A stretch of 64,000 bases of DNA. It comes from Clarireedia homoeocarpa (lineage: Eukaryota > Ascomycota > Leotiomycetes > Helotiales > Rutstroemiaceae). The translations under genes and the position numbers were made by a program. The stretch spans positions 930,001-994,000 of the forward strand of contig LNKV01000001.1 of the NCBI GenBank assembly GCA_001465935.1. Reading direction: 5' to 3'. Position 1 is the first letter of the stretch. Every line of letters starts with the position of its first letter. Shown here in pieces: positions 23,648 to 35,725 of this stretch. The notes under the pieces are model-generated. The model did not search any database. It was not told where the DNA came from and saw only the letters and a program-made list of their open reading frames with translations.

Positions 23648-25590
23648 AGGATTCGATGCAGCCTAGAAATTAAACTTAACAAAATTCTCATGGTTCATCG
23701 ATTTTATATGGATCCTGTCGCGGCATTCTTGTTTTCCTATTCTACTTCCGCTCTCTTACTAGAGACCCTACTTGTCTGCTAGATGTTTTACTCTCCTCTT
23801 AACCTTTTCTCTTTTTTTCTAATGACCTTATCCATTCTCACCAGTATTTCTTCCCCAAACATTGGAACGCACAATCTGACAATTGATGTACTATGCAGTT
23901 TCAATCTGCTAGCACATTACAGCCGTTCCTAAATCAACTTATTTGTTTGTGAAAGCAACCAAGTTTGACAGGGCTCTCTGACGTCGCAACCTTGGTTCAG
24001 TGGTTGCGGGGATTCGTTTCACCCTGTATATTTCTTTTCCTTGCAGTCTTGATTTGAATTAATGTCAAACAAGGTTGTGTAGCGACTTGAATTGGGACCT
24101 ATAGAACTCCCAATGATTTCTCGGACATTCAGTTACATACTATTTCATCTCTCCTATTGTCAGGTATATTGACAGTCTGTTGTTGGTTTGCACATGTCTC
24201 GTATTCCAATGCACTTCAGATATGTATGACGAGCGTCGAAACGTTCGACCGACGATCATATTAGGACATACCAAAAATCCCGTCATTGCTAATATGGCTA
24301 TCTAGCGAACTTCCTGGTTCGCGGGAAAAGAACGGCGTCTTAGAACGCTAGTAATGTAGTTTGGTCACTCCTAGATAGCTGCTAATGCAAACAAGAACAG
24401 CGTTCCCGCCAGATGGTCCAGTTTTTATCTACATCTAAAACCATTACCATACGCATAAGCTTCTGCAATCTTTGCTCGGTTGAGTAGTCCTGCTCCTAGC
24501 GTAACGTACCTCAAGAACTCTGGGCCACTTTGCGTATTTAGGAGCCGAAATACTACGCAAATAGCAGTTCTATTGATCAGTGAAATGGCTCTCATCCCTG
24601 AATGTGCGAGAGGAGGCTTTTGAGCTTTCAGTGACAGTGTAGCACAGCTCCATAGCAAAAGATAACTAATTGTGGGCAAGGAGGGGTTCACGCTCCGTGC
24701 CAGAGTTTTGAAGAGGAGTTGAGATGGAAACGAATTCGGGAGTTCTACTCTCAATGATTTAGAAATACGTCTCTCATCTATAGAGGAGTGATAGAAGGAC
24801 TTTGGCAATATTGGATAGAACGAATGGATGGAAGCAGGCAATTTCTGCTACAATACAAGAATCGCGCATCGTCTCAAATTTCTCTGTGAATGGTTGGATG
24901 ACACCTCGAAGGGTGGGTCTGGAACTCATCTTGGGGAGAGTAGTTGCACACGAGATTCATATAAGACCATGACCGTGGGAAGCAACGCTCCAATCGTGTC
25001 TCAATAGGTGTGGTATAGGCAATTTAAATATCCTATTCCTTGATGACTTTGTGCAACAAACACTAATTTGCGATTAGATTTTACGTTCATGGACAAGTGT
25101 ATTAATCATAGACGAGCTTGTATTAATCATAGACAAGTAAAAGAGCTTGAGGATGTCGAGCTAACTATTCATGATATATCCTCCCTTCTCAAACCTGATA
25201 TTCATTCAGTATCATGATCTCTGGTTGACCTTGGTTCGCGCCATGGTGGTAGCCTTTTGATGCTTGCCCCTCTAGCGCATAGGGAACTGGTCAATTTGAG
25301 ACAATGCGTTGTAGTCAATTACTGCTGGCAAACTAATGTCCTAGAGAACCTAGAACATTATAATAGTCTCTTGGGTGTTGTCGCCAGCCTATTGTTTTCG
25401 CGCCGAAGAGCTTACTAACCGCCCGTGCCGCTCTTAACCCCCACATTCATGCCATAGCCGCTTTAGCGCTCCCGCTCGATAAGCTCGCTCGAAATGTGTT
25501 CAATTGGAGCTCGTAGGTTACGTGGCTCCGAGCTCTCCCCTCATAAACTTATAATTCACGAACTTCTCAACTCCCCAATTTCTCTACAAA
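23648..25590. other. Intergenic, no gene seen
   Basis: 1.9 kb spacer. A minus-strand frame at 24425-24841 (138 codons) lacks motifs and has no promoter or exon partner that I can see. A short direct duplication around gtattaatcatagac (about 25099-25132) is present. Sequence just upstream of 25591 is promoter-like with an AC/CT-rich leader. Confidence 0.5.
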
Positions 25591-26678
25591 ATGCGTCTCC
25601 TACGGTCATTAATACCTTCATTGGTACTTGTCGGTGCTGGAATAGTTAACGCTGCTTCGTCTTGGGGTTTCGATGATGCTATTATTTCCGTGAATTCGAA
25701 AAGTGCCGTGGGAGGTTTTAAGGACAAGTATATTTCCCCGGAGCAATTGTTGACGCGCGTGTTTGAAATCTGGCCGGAACCTAGCTTTGTGAGGAGGAAA
25801 AGACATACGAATGCTAATTGATCAATTTGCAGACTCTCTGATCATGCTCCTCTCGCAAAACCAGTTTCATTGAGCGCAACGGATACGTTGAAGATCATCA
25901 TCACAGCTACTGAAAGTCGAAAGCCCAAACGGCCACATCAAGCATTTTTGCTTCTTCGAGACCAGGATACCGGTCTTGAGACCGCATTCCCTTTCACAAC
26001 TAAGGAATCAGGCAAAGGGAAAGTCGAATTTGTATGTTCTCGAACTGCTGAATGAATTGGAGAATCATCATACTCATAAATTGTGCAGGCCCAAAAAGAT
26101 CTTCCAATCCAACTTCTTACCAGCTCTCAGCCTCTCCGCGCGACTCTCCTCCTTGCTTCATTCGGTTCTGCCCAAGCATTCAGCAACCATGTCTTCGATC
26201 TTGCCGTCTCCCTCGACACAAGCAAGCCAGCTCCTGCTTACGAGAAGCCATTGAGATATGGCAAATTGCCCGAAATCAACCATATCTTCCGCCCCGACCC
26301 GCAAAGTGGCCCAAAGATTATCTCGTTGTTCTTCGTACTGGCAATCTCAGCTACTGTACCAGTCCTTTTGGGTGCTGTAGGTTTCTCCCTCATAATTTAG
26401 TTGTTCCTTGTGAAAATATGCTGATGATGTTTATATAGTGGGCCTACCTCGGAGCCAATTTGGCCCATCTTTCCAAAGCGACTTCTGCTGCTCCAATCTC
26501 GCACAGCCTTTTCTTTGGTTCGATCATCGCTATGGAAGCTATTTTCTTCCTATATTACTCGACCTGGAACTTGTTCCAAACATTGCCTGCCGCTGGAGCC
26601 GTGGGATTGTTGACTTTCTTGAGCGGAAGCAAGGCACTGTCTGAGGTCCAAAGCCGAAGACTAGCTGGTGAAAGATAA
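25591..26678 (+). CDS. Oligosaccharyltransferase subunit Swp1/ribophorin II
   Basis: Four exons (25591-25727, 25833-26031, 26089-26376, 26439-26678) give 287 residues. The N-terminus is a typical signal peptide (RLLRSLIPSLVLVGAGIVNA) followed by ASSWGFDDAIISV. The lumenal domain includes LSATDTLKIIIT and HQAFLLLRDQDTGLE. The C-terminal half has FRPDPQSGPKIISLFFVLA, which begins the first of three membrane helices, then AYLGANLAHL and FFLYYSTWNLFQTL. This is the ribophorin II/Swp1 fold of the ER N-glycosylation complex. All junctions keep frame. The first intron is the longest in the gene (105 bp). Confidence 0.9.
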
Positions 26679-26993
26679 TCAGTTAGTTGGGTTGTGAAAG
26701 TACAAACGCTTTATGTGGATGTACTGGACTAGTAAAATACTGTAGAGGCATGTACAATATTTTTATATAAAAAAAGGAGGCATAGACATGAATGAGCATG
26801 GAAGTTATTGCAATCACCGTATATGGGAAGCGTAAGGATTCAAAAATGAAATGCGTTACTCTCATATTGTTTCTTTCCATCAAATAGGTGTCTGCCCTAG
26901 AATTCCAGCCATGCTTTATTCAAGCATGCCTAGGTAGTTGCAATTCATGTTCGTGCCCCAGTCTACTTTTGTTGCCCATTACAATCTTCCCCC
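26679..26993. other. Intergenic between convergent genes
   Basis: 315 bp holding the 3' flanks of Swp1 (plus) and NudC (minus), AT-rich around 26750-26780. No gene seen. Confidence 0.55.
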
Positions 26994-27783
26994 TCAATTC
27001 ATCTTGGCATTCGAGAAATCCAGCTCGGGATGTTCTTTTTGGAACTAAACACAAACCCGTTAGTACACGGCTAAAGTCCAATGTTCGTACCGTGAATATT
27101 TTCAGAAACCCACCTTCTCCAATATCTCTTTCTTCTTTCTCTCCTCGGACGTCATCCCACCCATCTCCTTTTCCCTCTGCTCCCACATCATCTTCTCCAC
27201 CATTCCTCGTGTCTCCCCATCCAAATCCGCCAATTTGCTATTCTCCGGTGTGATCTTCGTAACGTCTATCTTGGGCGCAGATACCACAACATGTGCCCAC
27301 CACTCCATCTTGTTGACTTTGTCGAGATGCACTTCGAGCGCTTTCTTCCCTGACGGGAGACTAGTCAGGGTCCAAGTTGAATCTTCAGTGTGAATAGGGT
27401 GCGGAAGTTTGTCCTAAGAGGAAGACTATCAGTTGCCGTGCTTGCGTGAAATGGGAAAGCAGGGAGAAAATCAGAGGCCGCACGCACGTCGAGAACGGGT
27501 TCCTGGCCTTTGATGGCTAGTTTTATGGATTGTCGCTTTATTTCAACAATGAGGTCTTTGGCTTTCAGGTTCCCAGGAATCTCGAGGGTTACATCGAGGT
27601 CGCCGATTGTTTGGGTCCATTTGTAAGGAAGAGCAGCTTGCTCTTCTGCCTCTTTCGCACGAGCTGCAGCTTCTTCCTGGGGGGTTGGCTCTAGATTTTG
27701 TTAGCTTGTTGATGACATCAGAAGCCGGGGAACATAAATTTATGGTGAAATGTAATACGGCATGACTTACCTTTGTCTGCCAT
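26994..27783 (-). CDS. Nuclear movement protein NudC (CS domain)
   Basis: Four exons on the minus strand (27783-27771, 27690-27488, 27413-27114, 27044-26994) give 188 residues. The first coding exon is only 13 nt (MADK plus one base). The CS/p23-like domain starts at YKWTQTIGDLDVTLEIPGN and runs through IKRQSIKLAIKGQEPVLD, DSTWTLTSLPSGKKALEVHL and NKMEWWAHVV. The conserved tail GMVEKMMWEQREKEMGG leads to the final exon, FQKEHPELDFSNAKMN. NudC proteins are Hsp90-associated chaperones needed for dynein-dependent nuclear migration in Aspergillus. Length and domain order are normal. The gene is divergent from Tfb3, with 185 bp between the start codons. Confidence 0.93.
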
Positions 27784-27968
27784 CTTAACAATCCCTTGTT
27801 CTAATTCGTAGTGTTTTGTTTTGTAAAAATCCTCCTTGTAGCATTAAGAAATTGACAAGACAAGGCTTACAAAGCCACTCAAGCGCCACATCTCCAACCT
27901 TATCGGCTTGAGCCTTGCCTTCGCCTTATACAACCATACAACTTGATCGCATCAAGCCATACCACAAA
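27784..27968. promoter_or_regulatory. Short bidirectional promoter, NudC/Tfb3
   Basis: 185 bp separates the two ATGs, so both promoters and both 5' leaders must fit or overlap here. Pyrimidine/purine-rich segments are visible but no clear TATA box. Shared regulation of the two housekeeping genes is plausible but unproven. Confidence 0.6.
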
Positions 27969-29066
27969 ATGCCGTCCAAATCTCTCTCGGACGATATGTC
28001 CAATGACATCTGCCCCATCTGCAAATCCAACCGCTACCTCAACCCCTCCCTCCAATTCCTCATCAACCCTGAATGCTACCACAAAATGTGTTCCACCTGC
28101 GTCGACCGCATCTTCACCTCCGGACCTGCACCCTGTCCCGTTCCACACTGTGCACGCACGCTTCGTAAGAAAGGCTTCCACGCCGCCTTCTTCGGCGACC
28201 TGAAAGTTGAGCGCGAAGTGGATATCCGGCGTCGTGTGAATGAAGTGTTTAATCGTCGCGAAGACGAATTCGAGACGCTGCTCGACTGGAACAATTACCT
28301 GCAGGAAGTGGAAGATCTGGTGTTTGATCTGGTGGAGGGGAAAGGGAAGGTGAAGGCTGATGCAGAGGAGAAGTTGAGGGCTTATCGTGAGGGGAATAAA
28401 GGGGATATCGAGGGGCGGAGGGAGGCGAGTCAGAGGGAGCGGGAGATGGGGAAGAGGAAGGAGATGGAGGAAAAGGAGAGGGCGAGGGAGAGGCGGCTGG
28501 CCATTGTGAAGGAGGAGGCCAGGGAGAAGGAGGAGTTGGAGGCGGAGAAGAGGAATGTTTTGGATAAGTTGGCTAGTGGAGAGGGAGATGCGCTTGAGAT
28601 CACAAGACAGGCGCAGAAGGTTATCTTGAAGAAGAGTTCGGGGAGGAGAGGACTGGGCGGAGAGAGGGAAAGAGATTCCCTGGCCGGTGCTGGGAATGGT
28701 TCTGACAGTGGGCTTACGATCAGAGGACTTAAAAAGAAGGTTGCGCCTGAGGAAGAGAAGCCGTACGATCCATTTGGCGGTATCGATCTCACACCGTCGA
28801 GATACGTTGTACAGGATGATTATGACAACCAATGGCTTGGTAACGCGAAGAACGATCCAAGACATATGGCAGGTGGCTATAGCTTGCAGGAATATTATGC
28901 TAGGACGATGTTCGAGGCATTTAGCGGGCTGGGTGTCTTCATTGAGGATGAAGCTGCAGGTCGTGTAAAAGTTGAATCCCCGTCAATTGGAACCATGGCA
29001 GCTGTCCAAGCATCTACGTCAAAGATAAAATTGGAGAGTACGATGGAGGTGGATGATGTCTTTTGA
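27969..29066 (+). CDS. TFIIH/TFIIK subunit Tfb3 (MAT1)
   Basis: An intronless frame of 365 residues from the ATG at 27969 (MPSKSLSDDM); an in-frame ATG at 27915 is less likely. An N-terminal C3HC4 RING finger has Cys15, Cys18, Cys36, His38, Cys41, Cys44, Cys56 and Cys61. It is followed by LRKKGFHAAFFGDLKVEREV and VNEVFNRREDEFETLLDWNN, the conserved MAT1 block. The middle is a long Glu/Arg/Lys coiled coil. The C-terminus (YDPFGGIDLTPSRYVVQDDY, GGYSLQEYYART) matches the part of fungal Tfb3 that binds the CDK-cyclin module. Tfb3 anchors the Kin28-Ccl1 kinase in TFIIH for transcription and repair. Codon use in the coiled coil is strongly G-rich, which creates a long antisense open frame that is not a gene. 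Confidence 0.92.
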   Translation: MPSKSLSDDMSNDICPICKSNRYLNPSLQFLINPECYHKMCSTCVDRIFTSGPAPCPVPHCARTLRKKGFHAAFFGDLKVEREVDIRRRVNEVFNRREDEFETLLDWNNYLQEVEDLVFDLVEGKGKVKADAEEKLRAYREGNKGDIEGRREASQREREMGKRKEMEEKERARERRLAIVKEEAREKEELEAEKRNVLDKLASGEGDALEITRQAQKVILKKSSGRRGLGGERERDSLAGAGNGSDSGLTIRGLKKKVAPEEEKPYDPFGGIDLTPSRYVVQDDYDNQWLGNAKNDPRHMAGGYSLQEYYARTMFEAFSGLGVFIEDEAAGRVKVESPSIGTMAAVQASTSKIKLESTMEVDDVF

Positions 29067-29458
29067 TCATGGTACAAATACAATTCATGATACACTGGCT
29101 GGAGTTAAAGGCGTGTTAACTAGGTTGCGGAATCAAAATGCACGATGGAAGGATGGCGTTAAAAGATAGGACACATTTATACATTTATAATGGTTAGGCC
29201 ATTTCCAATTAAACACCTCAAGCCTGACGACCTCTTCTTAGACAGTAGAGGGAATGTAATATATCATCAATGCAATTTGATGCCCATGGACCCATGCTCC
29301 TATCCTTCCAAATTCCAGTATTCTTATAACGCCATGCTCGCAATCATCCTTTAAAACACGCAGATATTTATTCAGGCCAGCAGGGACACATGCCACGCGA
29401 AAACACAGTGTCCAAAGTCAAAATCTGGATCACGGAGTTTATTTGTTCTTTTCTTCAG
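29067..29458. other. Intergenic between convergent genes
   Basis: 3' flanks of Tfb3 and of the AP180 homologue. No gene or structure seen. Confidence 0.55.
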
Positions 29459-31626
29459 CTATTGCTGCCATGCTTGTTGCTGAGCCGGTCTTGGAAATAC
29501 AGGAACAGTCTCTAAATGATCTAGACCACCACCAATAGGTTGTTGGTTATTCTGCCATCCCATACCTGTAGCTGTGTTTACAAAATGACTTTGCCGGAAC
29601 GGGTTTGTGTTGCCAGTAGGTTGCGGTGCAAGACTAGCACTGCTCGTAGCTGGTCGCTGTTGCACAGCCAGATTCTTTGCAAATGGGTTGGTACCGGTCT
29701 GCATAGCGCGAAGTGGGGGGGCAGTTTGTTGTGGCTGGAATTGCTGGTCCGGTGGTGAATTGTAAGGTTGCGACTGTGGCGAAATAGATTTTGCAAAGGG
29801 ATTTGTGGATTGCCGGGTTACGGGAGATGTCACGGGCGGTGATGCTGGGAATGACGGCCCAGTCATCATTGATTGACGGAAGGGATTTGTTTGTTGTGGC
29901 GCTTGTAAGTTCATCTGTTGCTGGCCTTGCTGTTGAAAGTTCATAGCTGATTCTTGAGGAACAGATGCAAGGCCAGATGACTGGAAGGTTTGTTGTGGAG
30001 TATAGCCACCAAATCCAGCTCCGGTAAAATTTGGTTGCATTGGTTGTGGCTGTTGCTGAATCTGCTGGATCTGCTGCGGCGAGCCGAAACCGGTGTTGAA
30101 AGCTTGCTGCTGCGCAAGTTGCTGCTGCTGTTGCTGGAATTGCGCAGGATTTTGGAAGCTTGCTTGTGGTTGAGCAAATCCATTAGCTTGCAATTGCTGT
30201 TGCTGCATTTGTGCGAAGGGATCTCCATTAAATTGGGGGGCTTGCTGCATTCCTCCTTGGGGTGCCATAGGCTCTGGATTTGAGTCAATGGAATCGAAGA
30301 AGTCAATCAAATCTGCGTCTGGGGCCTTTGGAATTGGCTTGGTAGCTGCGTTGGAGGAAGATGTCTGTCCAGCATCAGGGAAAGAACGGCCAGTCGCCGC
30401 TCTGGAGTCTGTGTCACTCTTTGGAGGAACAGCGAATGGCTTGCTTGCGCCATTAGCTCCACTCTTTCCTCCTTTTGACTCCTGTTCTGCAAGATACTGC
30501 CTTCGATTGACCTCAAAATCAGGATCCATCAAGTAATCTTCCAATTGTTTTCCAAGATTAACGGGTGCATGCTTGAGTTTTGGCACTTCAACTCTGGTCT
30601 GGTGCTCATATTGTCGTGCTACACTCAGGTAAGAAACTACAAAGTCCGTTTGCCTGGTGAAGTTCCGGTATATTTCCATTGCGCGCTCCGCATCTGGTTT
30701 CGACATCTCGAAAAAATGGCCTTGATGTCCTGATTAGCGATAACCTCGAATTTCCATGACACCCCTTACCTAAGATATTGATCATGGCCTGGTTAATGAC
30801 ATGAAACAGTGCCAAAAGATCCAAAACTAGCATTCGAAAGACTGTAATTGTAATCTCATTTTCCGGCTCATTATCCAACACCTAGATCCCAATTCAGCAA
30901 AAAGTTCCCAAATTAGAACAGAGAACATACGTCGCATTTCAACAACGCCGTGATTTGATGCTGTACAGACTCGGTTTCTCGAAGAAGCCCTTTGTCCACA
31001 GAGAGCTTTTCGAGCCTCCCCTCTGCCCCCCGTACGAAGTCGCATTTTGTATCTCTGAACGATCTCGCCCGCTCGGTCAAATAGTTCGTATAATGCCGAA
31101 TGTTTCGTCCTTGTGTTTGCACTTTACCATGCTCATTAGCATACACTCAAGTAAAGTGCCTATGATATCAACTGCGATGACCCATTGAAGTCATTTTTGG
31201 TACGCACCATCGGAGAAACTGCTTATTGCCAGCATACTTCTATGCCGCGCAAGATATGCCAATGTCACATCCGGAGATCCTTCTCTGATCATCAGATGGA
31301 CTGTGATCAGACTCTTAAATACCACAGTCCATGTTGAATCTCGAAGTCGATTTTGTAAGGCCCGGAAAACCTCGGCAACTCCAGCTTCACCGGCATGCGT
31401 CGCTATAAGGATGTGTTCGATATACCTGAGGTAAAGATCAGTTTGGCAGTGAGAAAATGGGGATACGGCGCGGTGGAATGTACTTTGATTTAGGAGGAGC
31501 TGCCTGTTCGACGTCATGTTAAGTAACCGCTCGCAACTCGAAATAACAGGGAGACGCGTAGAATGGAGCCTTCCGTACCTTGATCTTGGTCGCGCCTTTT
31601 ACAGACTTCTCAAAAGAACTTGACAT
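29459..31626 (-). CDS. AP180/CALM clathrin adaptor (ANTH domain)
   Basis: Six exons on the minus strand (31626-31579, 31503-31484, 31425-31208, 31121-30931, 30881-30770, 30720-29459) give 616 residues. Exon 2 is a 20-nt micro-exon, forced by the conserved run KAAPPKSKYIEHILIATH. The ANTH domain continues through VFKSLITVHLMIREG, VQTQGRNIRHYTNYLTERA, DNEPENEITITVFR and EMSKPDAERAMEIYRNF; the lipid-binding Lys-rich N-terminus (KGATKIKAAPPKSK) is present. The C-terminal half is Gln/Pro-rich and carries four NPF tripeptides (all TNPF or NTNPF context), which bind EH-domain proteins, plus an acidic DLIDFFDSI segment. This is the Yap1801/1802 type of endocytic adaptor acting at the plasma membrane. 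Two introns end in AAG rather than YAG. No lesion seen. Confidence 0.93.
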
Positions 31627-33412
31627 CTTGGACCTTGGGATTGTCTACCGCAATGCGACAACGAGTGTCCAAGGGGGAGTATTTCACTCCCGAACGGCGG
31701 GCGTCCTCTATCGAACTCTGGTGAATCTGAAGGCGGCGCAGGTAGAACGGTTTTCGATGTGTGCCAGATAGTAGAGAATGGTTGCCGCTTCTCCTGCGCG
31801 TCACTGAATAAGGGTGTAATTAAGGAGTTTGGAGGTTTCGGAGGGTTGTCGTAGGCTGGAAAGCTTGTTCAGGTTGTTCGGCTTTGTGGTCCTAGAAGTC
31901 CGTACTGGATTGGATTGGATTGGATTGGGATTGGATTTGGATGTATATGGGTACAAATCCGTCGGCGGCGCCGCAACTGTACAGTACCAAGGGACCTGAT
32001 TGAAATAATGACCAGGAATGTGATTCGAAGAAAGAAACCCTGCAAGGAACTAATGATGAGTTCTCGGTGGCAAGTTAGGATCGTGGATCTACTGTATAAG
32101 ATAATGGATCTACTGTATAAGATGATGGAATAACTATGGGCGATAGGGCGGTGGATACTCCAATTACCGGTTGATTGGGGAGTGATGTGGCAGAGGCACA
32201 AGAATCGATAATGCACCCTTTAAGAGAAGAGTCTCTTTGGATGCGTGATTTCGTATATCTGTGCTCTTCTCTCCGTCTACTACTCCATCCTCACTTTTTC
32301 CTATGAGTTCTTGCATAGTTGCCCTGTCGCTCGGTTCTCTCGTTTCTACGCTTGTTGTCATATTGTCATGTTGTCATAAGTTGTGCTCGGATCAATTCAA
32401 GGCTCAACCGGATATGTTCAATGTACATAGGTAATAAGCTGCTATGCGAGAGCACATAATCATTGACACAAAGATATAGATAGATCTAGATTGGCGGACA
32501 CAAATGCATCTTGGAACCACGTTTATGCGCACGTAATGGTTCATAGGATTACCGTTCTCACATCGTTGCATATAGAAATAATAGCTCGCACATCATTTCG
32601 GGAAATTTGCTTGCGAATTTGTGATATGACATTGATTCTTGGCTTTTGAACTTTTATAACAGACGTCAAAAGAAAATCGAGCAAGAAAGATTGGCGCCTA
32701 CCCTACCGTTTCGCCCCAAATGCCCCGGCTACTGTGGGTTTCGCTCTCGAAACGCACTTCCCCATGCTCCGAGTTCCCTAATGACCATGATACAGGGCTC
32801 TATGCACAGACAGATCCCAAGTGCCTTGAAGTTTGAAGCTGATAGAATGAATCCCGGTCATACAAAACACTTTCTGCCAAGAATTCCTGGACCGGGAAAG
32901 AAGAGTAACAGAGCTCGGGGAGTCAGCCACGGAAAAAGACTTTCCCATCGCGAATCATTCTCCAGATTATAGATCTAACAGGATGCCTTCCAAGCTTTAA
33001 AGGTTCAGAGATGCCTTCATCGCGTCCGTTAAGTAACAAGGTGGATGTGTCGAACGCTTATTTCACTCTTCCGTCCAGTTCTCGCAAGTAGACCACTTAA
33101 GCCCGGTGAAGGGAGAGTTTACAGGCTCGAAAAGGAGGAATTGTACTCATATAATACACGCTGGCTTTTCATCATCTGTAAAGAACGAAAGTTAGCAATG
33201 GTACATCATGTAGGAAAGTGACCGTGGGGTCTTACTTGTATAAAACTTGGAAGGATGAAGAAGAGAAAAATTATTTTGAAGCTCGCGATGGTTATTATAA
33301 TTTTCAGTGGACGGAAGTTGCCGAGCCGCTAACTATTTTAGAACAGCTTCAAGATATTATTTCATGTGAATGCACTCAGTGTAGGATATCGCAAAGGGTG
33401 TTAATTTGAGCC
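31627..33412. other. Intergenic with small tandem repeats
   Basis: 1.8 kb between divergent genes. Near 31906-31937 there is a TTGGA/TGGAT pentanucleotide run. At about 32089-32129 the 21-bp unit ggatctactgtataagatnat occurs twice in tandem. Short frames (for example 32646-32972) have no recognisable content. No gene called. Confidence 0.55.
32089..32129. repeat. 21-bp tandem duplication, two copies
   Basis: Two neighbouring copies of ggatctactgtataagat followed by aat or gat. They differ at one base and lie in the upstream region of the AP180 gene. Confidence 0.85.
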
Positions 33413-35725
33413 ATGACATTGGTATCATGTTGTCGCAGAATTATCCTGAGATCTAGGGGCTTTTCTGCGCCGAAATCCTTAGCATTGACCTGCCGCAATG
33501 CGTCTTTTCGTTCTACTGTACAGAAGAGAAGTTTCACCAAGACCCCTCATTGGGGGGACTTGATAGATGAAAAAGCTGACAGTGACGCAAATGGCACATT
33601 CTGGGATGAGTACAGGAGGAGCTGTGAGTATGATTGCTCTTACTCCACTACACGGCTAATAACTATGTCCAGTTTCTCTTCCAGCTCCCACTCTCGATAT
33701 TGATATTCCATGCCCCGCCGAAACTATTGGACAAAGAGTTACTGTGACAGGATTCTTGCGCAACAGAAGGCAACTAAATGCCGGTCTAGGGTTTGCTACT
33801 ATTGGTCGAGGGTCTCTGGCGGGTTCTGGAATACAAATCATGCTCAAACAGAAACCCGGAGAGACGCAAGTTGGAGAGACCTTTAAAAGATTGAGGGAAA
33901 ACAGTGCCGTTTCTGTCACTGGATATTTGCAACCCAAGGTAAAGAAGCCAAATAAGGCGGAAAAGCACGGGAGTGATGCACCTAGTGGGTTTATTCCGAT
34001 CACAGACCTTGAGATACATGTCGAGGACTTGAAGATTGTAAACTCCTTTCCCAATGATATTGTTGTTGGGAAAACCCAAAAGTTTGGGCCTGAATCAAGA
34101 CATCTGGAAATACGATTCGATTCAGGCCTCTTTGAAAGGTTGCAGTTTCGATCCAGGTTAGCTCAGATGGTCAGAAAAGAGCTCAACGGCTTTTCTGAAA
34201 TTGAAACTCCTATTCTATTCAAGTCAACTCCTGAAGGTGCCAGAGAATTTCTAGTTCCCACAAGAAGACCGGGATATGCATATGCCCTACCGCAAAGCCC
34301 TCAGCAATATAAACAAATCCTGATGGCCAGCGGTGTCAGTAAATACTTTCAGTTTGCTAAATGCTTTCGGGATGAGGATCTTCGCGCAGATAGACAACCA
34401 GAATTCACTCAGGTATTGTAATTACTAAGTGAAAATGGTGGACACATACTAATCTTCCATAGATAGATTTGGAAATGGCATGGACTGATGGCCAAGGGGT
34501 AATGCAGACAGTTGAGAGTCTTGTCAAAAGCATACATTCACAACTGGCAGAGACGCCTTTCAGTAGTACCATTGCTAATGATATCTTTCCACGGTTGACG
34601 TATGAAGAAGCAATGTCTAAACATGGATCTGACAAACCCGACCTCCGGATTCTGGACTTGGTGAGCGGTGTATATTCTCCCGTCAAGAGTGAGCTAATGA
34701 AATGACCAAAGATCCATCGAGTTGAGCATGTTCTCCCCGATAACCTTAAGGGAATGTTAACATCGATCGAGAACCCTATCATTGAAGCATGTAAATTCAG
34801 ATTGGATGGTGACTCGAAGAACGTTCAGAAATTCATCCACCAGTTCATGGACTCCGCAGATGCTGAACAATTCCAACAAAACCCAGATGGACCTCCAGGA
34901 ATATTTGTATTTGATCTCCAAAAACCTTTAGAAGGTCTACAAGCATTTGGATTTGAAGGTGCTGAATCCCTCAAATCTTTATATGCTTCTCTTCCTGCTT
35001 CCCCTTATGGTCTTCTTGATCCTCGAGGCGCTGAAGTTACAACAACGTTCGACGAAGGTGATTTACTTCTGCTTCAGGCTCGACCAAATACACGCCACTC
35101 TGGTGGTTCCACAATGCTAGGAAAGCTTCGTTTAGCTGTTTATAAAGAAGCAATATCGGCAGGCCTTCTGGCATCTAATCCGAGTCTCCACTATCTTTGG
35201 ATTACGGACTTCCCATTATTTACATCCAACATCGCTAACCCCAACGATCCTGGCCAAGGTGGGGCTTCTGGCTTCTCGTCTACGCATCATCCCTTCACAG
35301 CACCTAAAACTGCCGAAGATGTTGATCTGCTCCTTACAGATCCATTGGCCGTCACTGCTGACCATTACGATCTTGTCGTCAACGGTGTCGAATTGGGTGG
35401 TGGCTCCAAACGTATCCATTCGTCAGAAATGCAACAGTACATTATGAGAAATGTGCTTAAGATGAGCGAAGATCGAATGAAGGAGTTTGATCATCTGTTT
35501 GAGGCGCTGAGAGCTGGATGCCCGCCACACGCGGGGTTAGCAATTGGTTTTGATAGATGGGTCGCGGTTTTAACAGGGCGAGAAAGTGTAAGAGATGTTA
35601 TATATTTCCCTAAGGGCAAAAGAGGGGAAGACTTATTGGTGAGGAGCCCAGGCGTGGTGACAGATGAGCAGAGGGAGGTCTATGGATTGAGCGCCCGGGA
35701 GAAGAAGGAAGAAGTGAAGGAATGA
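33413..35725 (+). CDS. Mitochondrial aspartyl-tRNA synthetase
   Basis: Four exons (33413-33623, 33673-34412, 34463-34660, 34712-35725) give 720 residues. The N-terminus is rich in Arg and Ser without acidic residues for about 40 positions, as expected for a mitochondrial presequence. An OB-fold anticodon-binding region follows (RVTVTGFLRNRRQLNAGLGF). Class II motifs are clear: motif 1 around FSEIETPILFKSTPEGAREF, motif 2 [20 protein letters not shown], and motif 3 HAGLAIGFDRWVAVLTG. The bacterial-type insertion region lies between motifs 2 and 3 (WITDFPLFT, then GGASGFSSTHHPFTAP). This is the Msd1 type that charges mitochondrial tRNA-Asp. The last intron ends in AAAG. The gene appears complete. 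Confidence 0.92.

Noticed and set aside
23981..24035. Possible tRNA-like sequence (ggttcagtggttgcggggattcg)
   Set aside because: No acceptor stem or cloverleaf could be paired around it.
24425..24841. 138-codon minus-strand frame
   Set aside because: No recognisable motif and no neighbouring exon; likely chance.
27900..28865. 321-codon antisense frame opposite Tfb3
   Set aside because: It is the shadow of the G-rich Glu/Arg/Lys coiled coil of Tfb3; composition is Leu/Pro/His runs without a domain.
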